From: Alphaproteobacteria bacterium Ga0077535
GTDB lineage: Bacteria; Pseudomonadota; Alphaproteobacteria; Caulobacterales; Aquidulcibacteraceae
Reading direction: 5' to 3'
Assembly: GCA_001464425.1 (NCBI GenBank)
Contig: LNEK01000020.1
Coordinates: forward strand, 434,001 to 498,000
DNA: 64,000 bases
Position 1 is the first letter of the stretch, and each line of letters begins with the position of its first letter. Of this stretch, positions 29,109 through 37,879 are shown in pieces. The position numbers and the translations under genes were made by a program. The notes below the pieces were generated by a model, which did no database searches, had not been told where the DNA came from, and saw only the letters and a program-made list of their open reading frames with translations.

Positions 29109-30041
29109 CTAAGGCCTCAAAGGAGCGAGCAAACGCTTTCCATCGCGCCGCACCTGTATCAGGCGTGGCCCAAAACTGAGATTTCGTCCACTGGCGACCC
29201 GGACCAGCCAATCGAGTGGCATCGCCTCCACCAACTCCTTCGGCCGCGAAACGTAAAGCTCGGCGAACAACAGTCCCTCCGACTCCAGCCCCGCCGGATC
29301 TATACCCTTAGCTCGCAGCAAGTCCGACACTTGCTTGGCTTCGTCCTCATCATGAAACCGGCGCTGCACGAATACCGCAGAACGCAATTTTTCTGTGACG
29401 AGCCCCTCCTCTGCGAGTCGCTCGGCAATCGCGTCGTAGTCGAACATGCGCAAAACGAATGAAACCACCCAAGGCGTGCGCCCAGACGCTTTCACGATCG
29501 CATCAAACGTCTTCTCGGTAACGTAGCCAACCGCGCCCGTTGAAATAATGAGATCGACATCCGCCAACTTCGCCACAACGTCGGCGGATGGCGCGCTGGC
29601 CTCAAAATCGTGGGCGATGCAGTCATCGGCAAGCCCAACATCGACCGCGTACTCCACTGCGCTCGCCGAAACGTCAGCTGCGATAATGCGCTCAGGCTGA
29701 GCGCGTGGCCATGATGCGTAATAAGCGCGATCGAACGCGCGCACCTGCTCCGAGGTCAGCGCCATCATCTCGCGCCGCGCATAGCGGCGGCGGATCATAT
29801 CCACCGAAATCGGAAAACGAAACAACGCAGCATTGATCCCGTACGACGATCCGAGATCGAGAATGGTTGCGCCTCGTCCGTTTACAGCGCGAAAGCCAGC
29901 GGCGACTTGCTTGAAAATCGGTTTGGCCAAGTCTGGAATGGAATAGTCCAGAGAACCCAATACCGAGAAATAATCGCGGGGATCAGCCTGTAAATACAGC
30001 TCATCGAATGACGCCTTAGCGTCATTGGCATGATCAATCAT
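29109..30041 (-). CDS. Class I SAM-dependent methyltransferase-like protein
   Basis: 310 residues from the ATG at 30041, chosen because AAGGGAG precedes it by six bases; an in-frame ATG 39 bases earlier has no ribosome site. ATILDLGSSYGINAALFRF is a SAM motif I in sequence and position (about residue 70), IIAADVSASAVEYAV is motif II-like, and ADVDLIISTGAVGYVTEKTF is the motif IV region. The C-terminal third is unlike common methyltransferases. Substrate unknown. First gene of the island between nuoF and nuoG, with a hairpin and short leader frame upstream. Confidence 0.75.
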   Translation of the reverse strand: MIDHANDAKASFDELYLQADPRDYFSVLGSLDYSIPDLAKPIFKQVAAGFRAVNGRGATILDLGSSYGINAALFRFPISVDMIRRRYARREMMALTSEQVRAFDRAYYASWPRAQPERIIAADVSASAVEYAVDVGLADDCIAHDFEASAPSADVVAKLADVDLIISTGAVGYVTEKTFDAIVKASGRTPWVVSFVLRMFDYDAIAERLAEEGLVTEKLRSAVFVQRRFHDEDEAKQVSDLLRAKGIDPAGLESEGLLFAELYVSRPKELVEAMPLDWLVRVASGRNLSFGPRLIQVRRDGKRLLAPLRP

Positions 30042-30059
30042 AAATTCTCCCTTGAGCGG

Positions 30060-30088
30060 GCGAAGCTTCTGCAATGACATTGCTTCGC
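30060..30088 (-). repeat. Leader hairpin upstream of the methyltransferase-like gene
   Basis: Inverted repeat GCGAAGC (30060-30066) with GCTTCGC (30082-30088), and an alternative internal palindrome GCAATG-A-CATTGC. The two stems share bases, so they are mutually exclusive. It lies 18-47 bases upstream of the start codon at 30041, within the transcribed leader if transcription comes from nuoF. Confidence 0.45.
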
Positions 30089-30179
30089 ACGGGGCGGGCG
30101 CGCCCGGACGTAAAGCCCATGGCCTCCTATTGATGAGTGCTCAGGTTCTAAACCCACAAAGTCGGTGAAGCAAATCTCA

Positions 30180-31490
30180 CTACTCGGCCGCCACCATCTT
30201 CACTTGGTGCACGCCCTTTGCCGCTCGGTAGCGATCGATCCGCTGCTCGATCTCCGGACGGAAGCACCGGATCAAACCTTGGATTGGCCACGCCGCCGCA
30301 TCGCCGAGCGCGCAAATCGTATGGCCCTCAACCTGCCCGGCCACATCCAACAGCAAATCGATCTCGCTGTGTTCGGCCTCGCCCTTCGCCATGCGCTCCA
30401 GCACGCGCCACATCCAGCCCGTGCCTTCACGACACGGCGTGCACTGGCCGCAGCTTTCATGCTTGTAGAAATACGCGATGCGCGCGATGGCGCGGATCAT
30501 GTCGGTCGATTGATCCATCACGATCACCGCGGCGGTGCCGAGGCCGGAGCGATGCGGCGCAGCTGACAGCGCATCGAAATCCATCAACATGGTTTCAGAC
30601 TCTTGCGCGTTGATCATGCGCACCGACGAGCCGCCGGGGATCACCGCTTTCAGATTGCCCCAACCGCCGCGCACGCCGCCGCAATGCTCCTCGATGAGCT
30701 GCTTCAACGGAATGCTCATCGCCTCTTCGACATTGCAGGGTTTGTTCACATGGCCCGACACGCAGAACACTTTGGTGCCTGCATTGTTCGGGCGGCCAAA
30801 GCCGGCGAACCATTTCGCGCCGCGACGCAAAATCGTCGGCGCCACCGCGATCGATTCGACATTGTTCACCGTCGTCGGGCAGCCATAGAGACCGACGTTC
30901 GCCGGAAACGGCGGCTTCAAACGCGGCTGGCCCTTCTTGCCTTCAAGGCTTTCGAGCAGCGCCGTTTCTTCGCCGCAAATATAAGCGCCTGCGCCGTGGT
31001 GCATGTAGATGTCGAAATCCCAACCATGCACATTGTTCTTGCCGACGAGCTTGGCCTCGTAAGCTTCCTTAATCGCGCGCTCCATGGCCTCGCGCTCGGC
31101 CACGTACTCGCCGCGAATATAGATGTAACAAGCGTGCGCTTGCATCGCGAACGACGCGACGAGGCAACCTTCGATCAGCAAATGCGGATCGTGGCGCATG
31201 ATATCGCGATCTTTGCACGTGCCCGGCTCAGATTCGTCAGCGTTGACGACGAGATAGTGCGGCCGATCCTTTACTTCCTTCGGCATGAAGCTCCACTTCA
31301 AGCCGGTCGGGAAGCCCGCGCCGCCGCGACCGCGCAGGCCGCTCTCTTTCATCTGCGTGATGATCCAATCGCGGCCAGCCGCGATCATGTCGGCGGTGCC
31401 GTTCCATGCCCCGCGCTTCTTGGCGCTCTCCAGGTCCGCGCCGCGCGTCCCGTAGAGATTGAGGAAGATGCGATCCTTATCCGCCAGCAT
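30180..31490 (-). CDS. nuoF: NADH-quinone oxidoreductase subunit F
   Basis: NADH-binding subunit with FMN and cluster N3, 436 residues. NADH/FMN site: [43 protein letters not shown] region [20 protein letters not shown]; 4Fe-4S ligands in [20 protein letters not shown] with the last Cys in [17 protein letters not shown]. The ATG at 31490 is taken as start; a GTG 12 bases earlier is in frame. It overlaps the 94-residue membrane-protein gene upstream by 14 bases. Confidence 0.96.
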   Translation of the reverse strand: MLADKDRIFLNLYGTRGADLESAKKRGAWNGTADMIAAGRDWIITQMKESGLRGRGGAGFPTGLKWSFMPKEVKDRPHYLVVNADESEPGTCKDRDIMRHDPHLLIEGCLVASFAMQAHACYIYIRGEYVAEREAMERAIKEAYEAKLVGKNNVHGWDFDIYMHHGAGAYICGEETALLESLEGKKGQPRLKPPFPANVGLYGCPTTVNNVESIAVAPTILRRGAKWFAGFGRPNNAGTKVFCVSGHVNKPCNVEEAMSIPLKQLIEEHCGGVRGGWGNLKAVIPGGSSVRMINAQESETMLMDFDALSAAPHRSGLGTAAVIVMDQSTDMIRAIARIAYFYKHESCGQCTPCREGTGWMWRVLERMAKGEAEHSEIDLLLDVAGQVEGHTICALGDAAAWPIQGLIRCFRPEIEQRIDRYRAAKGVHQVKMVAAE

Positions 31491-31761
31491 GGTCGTTCCC
31501 ACTCTGCCGCGTCCGGCGGCGATGATAGATATTGCGTTGCACGTAAGACCAGATCAGCACGGCCCAGCCTGCTGCCAACAACCCGTACGCGCCATAAAGC
31601 GCTGCGCCCGCCTCCGGATCGCTGCGCAAATTCAGTATCGCGACGGCAGCGATCAGGATGAGGCCAAAACCGATGATGCGCGGCCAACGCGCGACGCCGC
31701 GCAGCTCCTTGCGATACGCAGCGCGGCCTTCCGGCGTCTCAAGATCAAGCGGCGCGTTCAT
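31477..31761 (-). CDS. Small two-helix membrane protein between nuoE and nuoF
   Basis: 94 residues: a charged N-terminus ([20 protein letters not shown]), TM1 ([17 protein letters not shown], residues 29-45), a short loop, TM2 ([20 protein letters not shown], about 53-72), then a very basic tail ([16 protein letters not shown]). No family recognised. Its start overlaps the stop of the preceding 83-residue membrane gene by four bases (ATGA), and its 3' end overlaps nuoF. A shadow in another frame is unlikely given the hydrophobic pattern and couplings. Confidence 0.8.
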   Translation of the reverse strand: MNAPLDLETPEGRAAYRKELRGVARWPRIIGFGLILIAAVAILNLRSDPEAGAALYGAYGLLAAGWAVLIWSYVQRNIYHRRRTRQSGNDHAGG

Positions 31762-32009
31762 GGCTTGCTCCCGAGCATCATGAACACGCGCAGGCCAAAC
31801 CACAGCGAGCCGATCGCCGGCGCGGCCACGTACATGCTGGTGATCTCGCGCTGCCCGAGCGTCGCCATGTAAACCGCGAGCCCGGCCAGACCGATCGCCA
31901 GCAGCGCGTAAATCACCACAGCGCTGCGCCGAATCGCACCGCCAAGGCGGATCGGTTCGTAGCGGCCACGCTGCGGCGTTGGCTCGATCGGGGTTTGCGG
32001 GTCGCTCAC
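31758..32009 (-). CDS. Small two-helix membrane protein following nuoE
   Basis: 83 residues: proline-rich polar N-terminus (MSDPQTPIEPTPQRGRYEPI), TM1 (SAVVIYALLAIGLAGLAVYM, residues 29-48), TM2 (MYVAAPAIGSLWFGLRVFMM, 59-78). Coupled at both ends: its start overlaps the nuoE stop by four bases and its stop overlaps the next small membrane gene by four. No family recognised. Position suggests translation with complex I; whether it touches the complex is unknown. Confidence 0.8.
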   Translation of the reverse strand: MSDPQTPIEPTPQRGRYEPIRLGGAIRRSAVVIYALLAIGLAGLAVYMATLGQREITSMYVAAPAIGSLWFGLRVFMMLGSKP

Positions 32010-32659
32010 ACCTTCTCCGGCAGAGCAGGCAACGTGATCTTTTGCGCCAGCGAACCGTCATAGAGCGACGGATCCGTCAGCACGTTCGGGCCGCCTTCGG
32101 GCGCCGATGTCTGCCGTCCGCTCGCCGAGCCCGGCTTAATCTTTTCGCCACGCGCAAGCTTCTCGATCAGAGCCTCCAGCGCATCCGGTGTCAGGTCCTC
32201 ATGATAATAATCATCGATCGCCACCACCGGCGCGTTCACGCAGGCGCCGACGCACTCGACCTCTTCCCACGAGAACAGACCATCCGCGCTGACCGCATGT
32301 TTCTCCCCGATGCGGCTTTTGCAGACTTTCTTCAAATCCTCCGCCCCGCGCAGCACGCACGGCGTCGTGCCGCACAGCTGGAAATGGTGCTTACCAACCG
32401 GCGAGAGGTGGAACATCGTGTAGAAGGTCGCGACTTCCAGCACGCGAATCTTCGGCATCTCAAGCAAAGCCGCGAGCGCCTCGATCGCCGGCTCAGACAC
32501 CCAGCCCTCCTGCTTTTGGATTAGCCACATGATCGGGATCACGGCCGATTGCTTGCGCTCCGGTGGATACTTGGCCATCCACCAGCGCGCCTGCTCCATC
32601 GTCGACGGTGCAAACGCAAAACTCTCTGGCTGATCTGCGGCTAGACGGCGAACGCTCAT
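32006..32659 (-). CDS. nuoE: NADH-quinone oxidoreductase subunit E
   Basis: Thioredoxin-like 2Fe-2S subunit of the NADH module, 217 residues. Cluster N1a ligands: the cysteines in FQLCGTTPCVLRGAEDL and EVECVGACVNAPVVAIDDYY. The N-terminal helical part has KYPPERKQSAVIPIMWLIQK and EVATFYTMFHLSPVGKH. The C-terminal tail of about 45 residues (after KLARGEKIKPGSASG) is low-complexity, common in alphaproteobacteria. It lies seven bases after the NTF2-like gene. Confidence 0.96.
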   Translation of the reverse strand: MSVRRLAADQPESFAFAPSTMEQARWWMAKYPPERKQSAVIPIMWLIQKQEGWVSEPAIEALAALLEMPKIRVLEVATFYTMFHLSPVGKHHFQLCGTTPCVLRGAEDLKKVCKSRIGEKHAVSADGLFSWEEVECVGACVNAPVVAIDDYYHEDLTPDALEALIEKLARGEKIKPGSASGRQTSAPEGGPNVLTDPSLYDGSLAQKITLPALPEKV

Positions 32660-32666
32660 CTCTCTC

Positions 32667-32999
32667 TCACTTCACGAAATCAACGCGGGCGATCCGCCCG
32701 TTCTTAACGGTGTAAATCACAAGCGCCTCGAAGAACGGGCCTTCGGGCGAACGCTCGCCCTTCTCGTGATCGATAACAACATCGCCAAGCGCCATGCGAT
32801 GCTCGACCCAGGCGCGGTTCTGCGGATAGTCGGCGAATGTCTTGGCGTAACGCGCACGAATGTCCGCCGCCCCCGATTGCGTCACCGCGCCATGCAAATC
32901 GCAGATCACGCAATCGTCCGCATAGGTGGCGCAGAACGCATCGAGGTCCTGCGCATTGTACGCCTCCAATTGGCGCTGAACCACGTCGGCGGCGCTCAT
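32667..32999 (-). CDS. SnoaL/NTF2-like protein
   Basis: 110 residues with a cone-shaped NTF2-like fold suggested by QRQLEAYNAQDLDAFCATYA followed by DDCVICDL, the helix IRARYAKTFADYPQNRAWVE, and beta strands with EALVIYTVKNGRIARVDFVK. Members are polyketide cyclases, ketosteroid isomerases or proteins of unknown role. Its start overlaps the stop of the 119-residue membrane gene by four bases and nuoE follows. A direct respiratory role is not indicated by sequence. Confidence 0.8.
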   Translation of the reverse strand: MSAADVVQRQLEAYNAQDLDAFCATYADDCVICDLHGAVTQSGAADIRARYAKTFADYPQNRAWVEHRMALGDVVIDHEKGERSPEGPFFEALVIYTVKNGRIARVDFVK

Positions 33000-33355
33000 T
33001 TGTCTTTCTCCGCGATCCGCCGCATCGCCGCGTCCAAACGCGCGCGCCGTAAATCCTTCAGCATCGGGCCGGTCACCGGCGCATAGTGCAGCGCCGCCAA
33101 CACGCCAACGCCAACCGCCACCGCAATGATGACATCGACACCTTGCGGAATCGGGCGCCCAAGCATCAGAAGCAGCGCGACCGGAATGGGGGTCATGAAG
33201 GCAGCCGCCTGAATGATCAGCGCGAACAAGTAACGCTTCGGCCCGCCCGGAAAGCGCTCACGCGCACTGCGACCGGTCAAATAACTGAACGTCACCGCGA
33301 GCGCGATCGCAACGCCGATCCACATAATCAAATTGACGATCAAAGCGCCGGTCAT
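32996..33355 (-). CDS. Integral membrane protein, 119 residues, in the nuo cluster
   Basis: Three predicted helices: residues 3-26 (GALIVNLIMWIGVAIALAVT), about 42-64 (LFALIIQAAAFMTPIPVALL), and 72-90 (VDVIIAVAVGVGVLAALHYA), then a basic tail (LKDLRRARLDAAMRRIAEKD). No family recognised. Overlaps both neighbours by four bases (ATGA), so co-translated with the upstream membrane protein and the NTF2-like gene. Confidence 0.78.
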   Translation of the reverse strand: MTGALIVNLIMWIGVAIALAVTFSYLTGRSARERFPGGPKRYLFALIIQAAAFMTPIPVALLLMLGRPIPQGVDVIIAVAVGVGVLAALHYAPVTGPMLKDLRRARLDAAMRRIAEKDK

Positions 33356-33792
33356 GTCGACGCCTTCCGCGCTTCGATCGCGTCAAGCTTCGCCAACGCC
33401 TTCTCCGCATCATCCCGCGCCTTCAAAAGCGTCGCACGGCGATAGGCGCGCAGATACGTCTTCAGCACCGGCACCTTCAGCAACGCCCCGCGCCGAATAA
33501 CAATTAGCATCAACAACGCTGGAATAAACGAGAGCGACGACAAGCCAGGCGAGAGCCCCGGATCGAACCCGCGCGCGTCCATCACCTGCATCCGCAGCGG
33601 CACCACCACGAAACCAATCAGCAACCCGATCGCCAAACCCTGGATCGTGGCCCCGATACGCACGCGGGCGGGATGATGCTCGACATGCTCCGGCTTGAAC
33701 GCGAACAAAGCATGCAGCAGGAACGCAAGCGCGATGACGAGAGCAACCACGCCCTCGATCCAAAGCATAAGCGGTGCATGCTCAGGGCTCAC
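33352..33792 (-). CDS. Integral membrane protein, 146 residues, following nuoD
   Basis: Three predicted helices: MLWIEGVVALVIALAFLLHA, IGATIQGLAIGLLIGFVVVP, and LSSLSFIPALLMLIVIRRGA, followed by a charged helical tail (RATLLKARDDAEKALAKLDA). Start uncertain: GTG at 33792 with a weak GGA ribosome site, or ATG at 33768 eight residues in. The gap to the nuoD stop is short either way. No family recognised. With the 119-residue protein it forms a coupled membrane pair between nuoD and nuoE. Confidence 0.75.
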   Translation of the reverse strand: MSPEHAPLMLWIEGVVALVIALAFLLHALFAFKPEHVEHHPARVRIGATIQGLAIGLLIGFVVVPLRMQVMDARGFDPGLSPGLSSLSFIPALLMLIVIRRGALLKVPVLKTYLRAYRRATLLKARDDAEKALAKLDAIEARKAST

Positions 33793-33805
33793 CGGTCCGT
33801 TCCGA

Positions 33806-35017
33806 TCACCGGTCGATCTCGCCGAACACGATGTCCAGCGAACCGAGTACAGCGGACACATCGGCCAGCATGTGGCCCTTGCAGAGATAATCCATCGCCG
33901 CGAGGTGCGGGAAACCCGGCGCGCGGATTTTTAGGCGATACGGCTTATTCGTGCCGTCGCTCACCAGATAAACACCGAACTCACCCTTCGGCGCTTCGAC
34001 CATAGCGTAAGCTTCGCCCGCCGGAACGTGGAAGCCTTCGGTATAGAGCTTGAAGTGATGGATCAGCGCCTCCATCGAGTTCTTCATCTCGGCGCGGCGT
34101 GGCGGCGCGAACTTCGAATTCTCAGGCAGCACCGGGCCTGGCGTCTGCCGCAACAGCTTCACGCATTGCTGCATGATCTTTACCGACTCGTACATTTCCT
34201 CGACGCGGCAGAGGTAACGATCATAGCAATCGCCGTTTTTGCCGAGCGGAATCTTGAAATCGAGTTCGTTGTAAATCTCGTACGGCTGCGAGCGGCGCAA
34301 ATCCCAGGCAAGCCCCGAGCCGCGCACCATGACGCCCGAGAAGCCCCACTCAATGGCGTCCTGCGCGCTCACAACGCCGATATCAACGTTGCGCTGCTTG
34401 AAGATGCGATTGTTGGTCAGCAGGCCCTCAATATCATGCACCGTCCGCGGAAACTGCTCGCACCACGTTTCGATATCGTCGACCAGTTGCGGCGGCAGAT
34501 CCTGGTGAACTCCACCCGGACGCACATAATTGGCGTGCATGCGCGAGCCCGAGGCGCGCTCATAAAACACCATCAACTTTTCGCGCTCTTCAAAGCCCCA
34601 GAGCGGCGGCGTCAGCGCGCCAACGTCCATCGCCTGCGTCGTGACGTTCAGTAGATGGTTCAGAATCCGCCCTATTTCCGAATAGAGCACCCGAATGATC
34701 GAGGCCCGGCGCGGCACTTCGATGCCGGCAAGCTTCTCAATCGCCAGACAGAACGCATGCTCCTGATTGATCGGCGCGACATAATCGAGCCGGTCAAAAT
34801 ACGGAATTGCCTGCAGATAGGTTTTGTACTCGATCAGCTTCTCGGTGCCGCGGTGAAGCAGCCCGATATGCGGATCGACACGCTCTACGATCTCGCCATC
34901 CAGTTCAAGCACGAGACGCAACACGCCGTGCGCCGCCGGATGCTGCGGTCCGAAATTGATCGTGAATGTGCGCTTCTCTTCAGCGGTCACGGGCGTGAGA
35001 GAGAGATCGTCAGCCAT
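33806..35017 (-). CDS. nuoD: NADH-quinone oxidoreductase subunit D
   Basis: The 49-kDa subunit lining the quinone site, 403 residues. [20 protein letters not shown] carries the quinone-site His. [60 protein letters not shown], and the C-terminal [20 protein letters not shown] and DIVFGEIDR are all conserved. Start at 35017 (MADDLSLTP); an ATG six bases earlier is possible. The 5' end overlaps the GFA gene by eight bases. Confidence 0.96.
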   Translation of the reverse strand: MADDLSLTPVTAEEKRTFTINFGPQHPAAHGVLRLVLELDGEIVERVDPHIGLLHRGTEKLIEYKTYLQAIPYFDRLDYVAPINQEHAFCLAIEKLAGIEVPRRASIIRVLYSEIGRILNHLLNVTTQAMDVGALTPPLWGFEEREKLMVFYERASGSRMHANYVRPGGVHQDLPPQLVDDIETWCEQFPRTVHDIEGLLTNNRIFKQRNVDIGVVSAQDAIEWGFSGVMVRGSGLAWDLRRSQPYEIYNELDFKIPLGKNGDCYDRYLCRVEEMYESVKIMQQCVKLLRQTPGPVLPENSKFAPPRRAEMKNSMEALIHHFKLYTEGFHVPAGEAYAMVEAPKGEFGVYLVSDGTNKPYRLKIRAPGFPHLAAMDYLCKGHMLADVSAVLGSLDIVFGEIDR

Positions 35018-35447
35018 GATCATCAGCTCCGCCGATATTCCCGAACGCCGCGACGACTTCAGCGCCAGTCATTTTCCGCGTCGGGTTCGCAAACGCATAA
35101 TTGGTGGGCTTTTCGTCGATGTAGATTTCAACATCGAAGTGGAACTGCCCAGGGTCATCGAAAGCGTGCGCTGACACCGTGAACAGCTTGTGGTCGCGCG
35201 TTCGCCAGAAGAGGCTCGACCCGCAGGTCTTGCAGAAACCGCGCTCGGCCCAGTCCGATGATTGGTAGACGCCGACTGCGCTCTCATCCTCAAATTTGAG
35301 GTCCGTACAGAACACGGTCATCGCGGGCGCGCCGGCCCAGCGGCGGCACATCGAGCAATGGCACGCGTCCATCGTCATCTTCTCCGGCGTGGCCGTAAAA
35401 CGCACGGCGCCGCATAGACAACGGCCGGAAAGCGAAGCTCCGCTCAT
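35010..35447 (-). CDS. GFA (glutathione-dependent formaldehyde-activating)-family protein within nuo
   Basis: 145 residues with the zinc-binding pattern of the family: [12 protein letters not shown] (CxC), [20 protein letters not shown] (CxxC with His), and [14 protein letters not shown] (CxxC). The name comes from Gfa of Paracoccus; most members have unknown roles. It sits between nuoC (four-base overlap) and nuoD (eight-base overlap), so it is translated as part of the operon. A second family member in this window is at 38.9 kb. Confidence 0.88.
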   Translation of the reverse strand: MSGASLSGRCLCGAVRFTATPEKMTMDACHCSMCRRWAGAPAMTVFCTDLKFEDESAVGVYQSSDWAERGFCKTCGSSLFWRTRDHKLFTVSAHAFDDPGQFHFDVEIYIDEKPTNYAFANPTRKMTGAEVVAAFGNIGGADDHG

Positions 35448-36055
35448 GGCTTGGTCCGGTCGCCACCGGCCTTCTCATCACCCGGCAGGGTCATGCCTTC
35501 CCAGGGAGAGAGGAAGTCAAAGTTACGGAACGCTTGCGCGAGCTTCACCGGCTCATACACGACCCGCTGCTGCTCACTATCGTAGCGCACTTCAACGTGG
35601 CCGCTGAGCGGGAAGTCTTTGCGCAGCGGATAGCCCTCGAACCCGTAGTCGGTGAGGATGCGGCGCAGGTCCGGATGGTTTGAAAACAGAATGCCATACA
35701 TGTCGAACGCCTCGCGCTCGAACCAATCCGCGCACGGATAGATCGTCGCGATGCTAGCGACCGGGGTCTGCTCATCCGTCGCGATCCGGATGCGCACGCG
35801 ATGGTTCAGCTGCATCGAGAGCAGGTGATAAACCACGTCAAAACGCTTGGTGCGCTCTGGATAATCGACGCCGCAAATATCGATCATGCTGGTGAACTTG
35901 CAGCGCGGGTCATCGCGCAAAAACTTGATCACCGCATAAATTTGATCGGCCCGCGCCGTCAGATTGAGCTCGCCGAACGCCACTTCATGCGCTTCGATCG
36001 CACTCGTCATCGAAGCGGCGATGTGTGCGCCCAAGTCTTCAAGCGATTGGCTCAT
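35444..36055 (-). CDS. nuoC: NADH-quinone oxidoreductase subunit C
   Basis: The 30-kDa subunit, 203 residues. [40 protein letters not shown], then [20 protein letters not shown] and [20 protein letters not shown], with [20 protein letters not shown], are the family hallmarks. Separate from nuoD, not fused as in E. coli. It overlaps nuoB and the GFA gene by four bases each. Confidence 0.97.
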   Translation of the reverse strand: MSQSLEDLGAHIAASMTSAIEAHEVAFGELNLTARADQIYAVIKFLRDDPRCKFTSMIDICGVDYPERTKRFDVVYHLLSMQLNHRVRIRIATDEQTPVASIATIYPCADWFEREAFDMYGILFSNHPDLRRILTDYGFEGYPLRKDFPLSGHVEVRYDSEQQRVVYEPVKLAQAFRNFDFLSPWEGMTLPGDEKAGGDRTKP

Positions 36056-36615
36056 CGTACGATGTTCCCTTCGCGGCGAATTTTACGCTGCAATTGCAGC
36101 ACGCCATACACCAAGGCTTCCGCAGTCGGCGGGCAGCCCGGTACGTAAATATCGACCGGCACTACCCGGTCGCAGCCGCGCACGACAGCGTAGCTATAAT
36201 GATAATAGCCGCCGCCATTGGCGCACGATCCCATTGAGATTACGTAGCGCGGGTTCGGCATCTGATCGTAAACCTTGCGCAATGCCGGCGCCATTTTGTT
36301 GGTCAGCGTGCCAGCGACGATCATCACGTCCGACTGACGCGGCGAAGCGCGCGGCGCAAAGCCAAAGCGCTCCAAATCGTAACGCGGCATCGACGCCTGC
36401 ATCATCTCGACCGCGCAGCACGCGAGGCCGAACGTCATCCACATCAGCGAGCCCGTACGCGCCCACGTAATGAGATCGTCCGCCGCTGCGGTGATGAAGC
36501 CCTTGTCGGCAAGCTGATCGGAGAGGCCGGTGTAGAACGGATCGTCTTCCTTCACAGGAAAGCCGCCCTCGACACCCGCACGCCCTGCGCCGCCGGCTGG
36601 AGTGATCACTCCCAT
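36052..36615 (-). CDS. nuoB: NADH-quinone oxidoreductase subunit B
   Basis: Carries cluster N2, which reduces quinone. 187 residues from ATG 36615. Ligands: the paired Cys in [20 protein letters not shown], then [20 protein letters not shown] and [20 protein letters not shown]. The N-terminal 20 residues ([20 protein letters not shown]) are variable. Its first ten bases overlap the end of nuoA; a longer in-frame extension runs inside nuoA and is not family-like. Confidence 0.96.
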   Translation of the reverse strand: MGVITPAGGAGRAGVEGGFPVKEDDPFYTGLSDQLADKGFITAAADDLITWARTGSLMWMTFGLACCAVEMMQASMPRYDLERFGFAPRASPRQSDVMIVAGTLTNKMAPALRKVYDQMPNPRYVISMGSCANGGGYYHYSYAVVRGCDRVVPVDIYVPGCPPTAEALVYGVLQLQRKIRREGNIVR

Positions 36616-36983
36616 TCGAGCGCGCCCTTCTTCCATTCGTAGATAAACCCAACCGTCAGCACGCCGAGGAAGCCCATCATCGACCAGAACGCGAACTGCG
36701 CGACTTCCGTCGGCATATCGCCAAGCGTCACCGCCCACGGAAACAGGAACGCGACTTCAAGATCGAAAATGATGAAGAGGATCGAGACGAGATAGAAGCG
36801 CACATCGAACTTCATGCGCGCGTCGTCGAAGGCGTTGAAACCGCATTCGTAGGCCGAGACCTTCTCTTTGTCGGGAGACTTCGGCGCCACCACGAAGGCG
36901 GCAATCAAGAAGCCCGCGCCGAGCACCAAGGCGACGGCGAAAAAGATGATAATCGGCAGATATTCGAGCAGATCGAGGCCCAT
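36606..36983 (-). CDS. nuoA: NADH-quinone oxidoreductase subunit A
   Basis: Three-helix membrane subunit, 125 residues, first gene of the operon. Conserved loop and acidic helix: [20 protein letters not shown] (the Cys that responds to the active/deactive transition in mitochondria) and [23 protein letters not shown] 36983 is preferred over a GTG nine bases upstream. The nuo promoter must lie in the 130 bases before the tRNA-Asp gene or upstream of it; no clear motif was found. Confidence 0.95.
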   Translation of the reverse strand: MGLDLLEYLPIIIFFAVALVLGAGFLIAAFVVAPKSPDKEKVSAYECGFNAFDDARMKFDVRFYLVSILFIIFDLEVAFLFPWAVTLGDMPTEVAQFAFWSMMGFLGVLTVGFIYEWKKGALEWE

Positions 36984-37113
36984 GAGCGTCACCTAAGCCG
37001 GTGCGGACCGCAACGCCAGGGTTCCAGGCGCCGCAGCCGCGAAATCGGCGCGGACGCTAGTGGCGCCCGCCCGCGATGGCAATCTGCGTTTGTCGTGGAA
37101 TTTCAAGCGAGAA

Positions 37114-37190
37114 TGGCGCGAGTGACGGGACTCGAACCCGCGACCTCCGGCGTGACAGGCCGGCGCTCTAACCGACTGAGCTACACCCGC
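37114..37190 (-). tRNA. tRNA-Asp (GUC)
   Basis: 77 bases including an encoded CCA. The acceptor stem GCGGGTG pairs with CACTCGC, the anticodon loop CTGTCAC gives GTC, and the T-loop GGTTCGAGTCC is canonical. Same strand as nuoA and 130 bases upstream of it. Confidence 0.95.
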
Positions 37191-37212
37191 GTCTCTTTCG
37201 CGAGAGGGGCCG

Positions 37213-37241
37213 GAATTAGGACAAGCCGTTCCCCCGGTCAA
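37213..37241 (-). promoter_or_regulatory. Possible RpoD promoter of tRNA-Asp
   Basis: On the minus strand TTGACC (37236-37241), 17 bases, then TAATTC (37213-37218), placing transcription start about 15-17 bases before the tRNA 5' end. The -35 is good; the -10 is weak. Confidence 0.4.
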
Positions 37242-37274
37242 GCGCGCGAAGACGAGGCTTCTAACAGATAAAGA

Positions 37275-37799
37275 TTAAGGACCGGCTGCCGCTACGGCGG
37301 TCGTCCGAATGGGATCGTCCCAGCTTTGGCTGGGTGAGGTGAGCCGCAGTAGCGCCTCCAGCCGATCATTCGGGACGAGCTTCTCCGCCCCGGCCATGTC
37401 GCTCACGCCCACGAACACATCGCCGGTGCCGATATCGATCGCGACGACCGACAGGCCCTCAAGGCAGCCACTCGGCGCACAGCCGGAAAAAACCAGTGCT
37501 TGCGCGCCGCCGCCGCCCGCAACCAAGCCCGGCACTTGGTTCGCCATGGCGTGATTGAACCGCCGCGCCTCAGCAGTTCCGGCGACACCCAAACCTTCCA
37601 ACGCATAACGCTGCATCGCCGGCTGCGCGGTAAACTCGGCATAGGTCATGCCGGCCTGGGCGCGAAAATCAGGGATCGAGGCGGCGCTGATCTGCTCCAT
37701 CGGCGCGGAAACCGCCGGCGGCGGACCAACACTAGCCTGGCCGCACGCCCCCAAGCCGAGCGCGGCGATCACGACAACTCCGGATCGAAGCTGAATCAT
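37275..37799 (-). CDS. Hypothetical lipoprotein
   Basis: 174 residues from ATG 37799, chosen because it puts a lipoprotein signal at the N-terminus: MIQLRSGVVVIAALGLGACG, lipobox LGAC. The mature part has PGLVAGGGGAQALVFSGCAP followed by SGCLEGLSVVAIDIGTGDVF and ends near LTSPSQSWDDPIRTTAVAAA. The two cysteines SGCAPSGC could form a disulphide or bind metal. No family recognised. It stands alone between two tRNA genes. Confidence 0.72.
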   Translation of the reverse strand: MIQLRSGVVVIAALGLGACGQASVGPPPAVSAPMEQISAASIPDFRAQAGMTYAEFTAQPAMQRYALEGLGVAGTAEARRFNHAMANQVPGLVAGGGGAQALVFSGCAPSGCLEGLSVVAIDIGTGDVFVGVSDMAGAEKLVPNDRLEALLRLTSPSQSWDDPIRTTAVAAAGP

Positions 37800-37879
37800 C
37801 CCCGCCCTTATAGCACCGCCCTGCCCCAACTGCGTAGCAAGTTGTCCACAGGGGGTGAAGTTCCATCTCGATGCCGAAC

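Noticed and set aside
31762-32061. Upstream extension of the 94-residue membrane protein to 194 residues
   Set aside because: The extra residues overlap the preceding membrane gene and nuoE in another frame and are arginine-rich shadow sequence.
37000-37113. Promoter for nuoA with GGAAC...CGTT on the minus strand
   Set aside because: The two elements are only six bases apart; no other convincing promoter pair was found.
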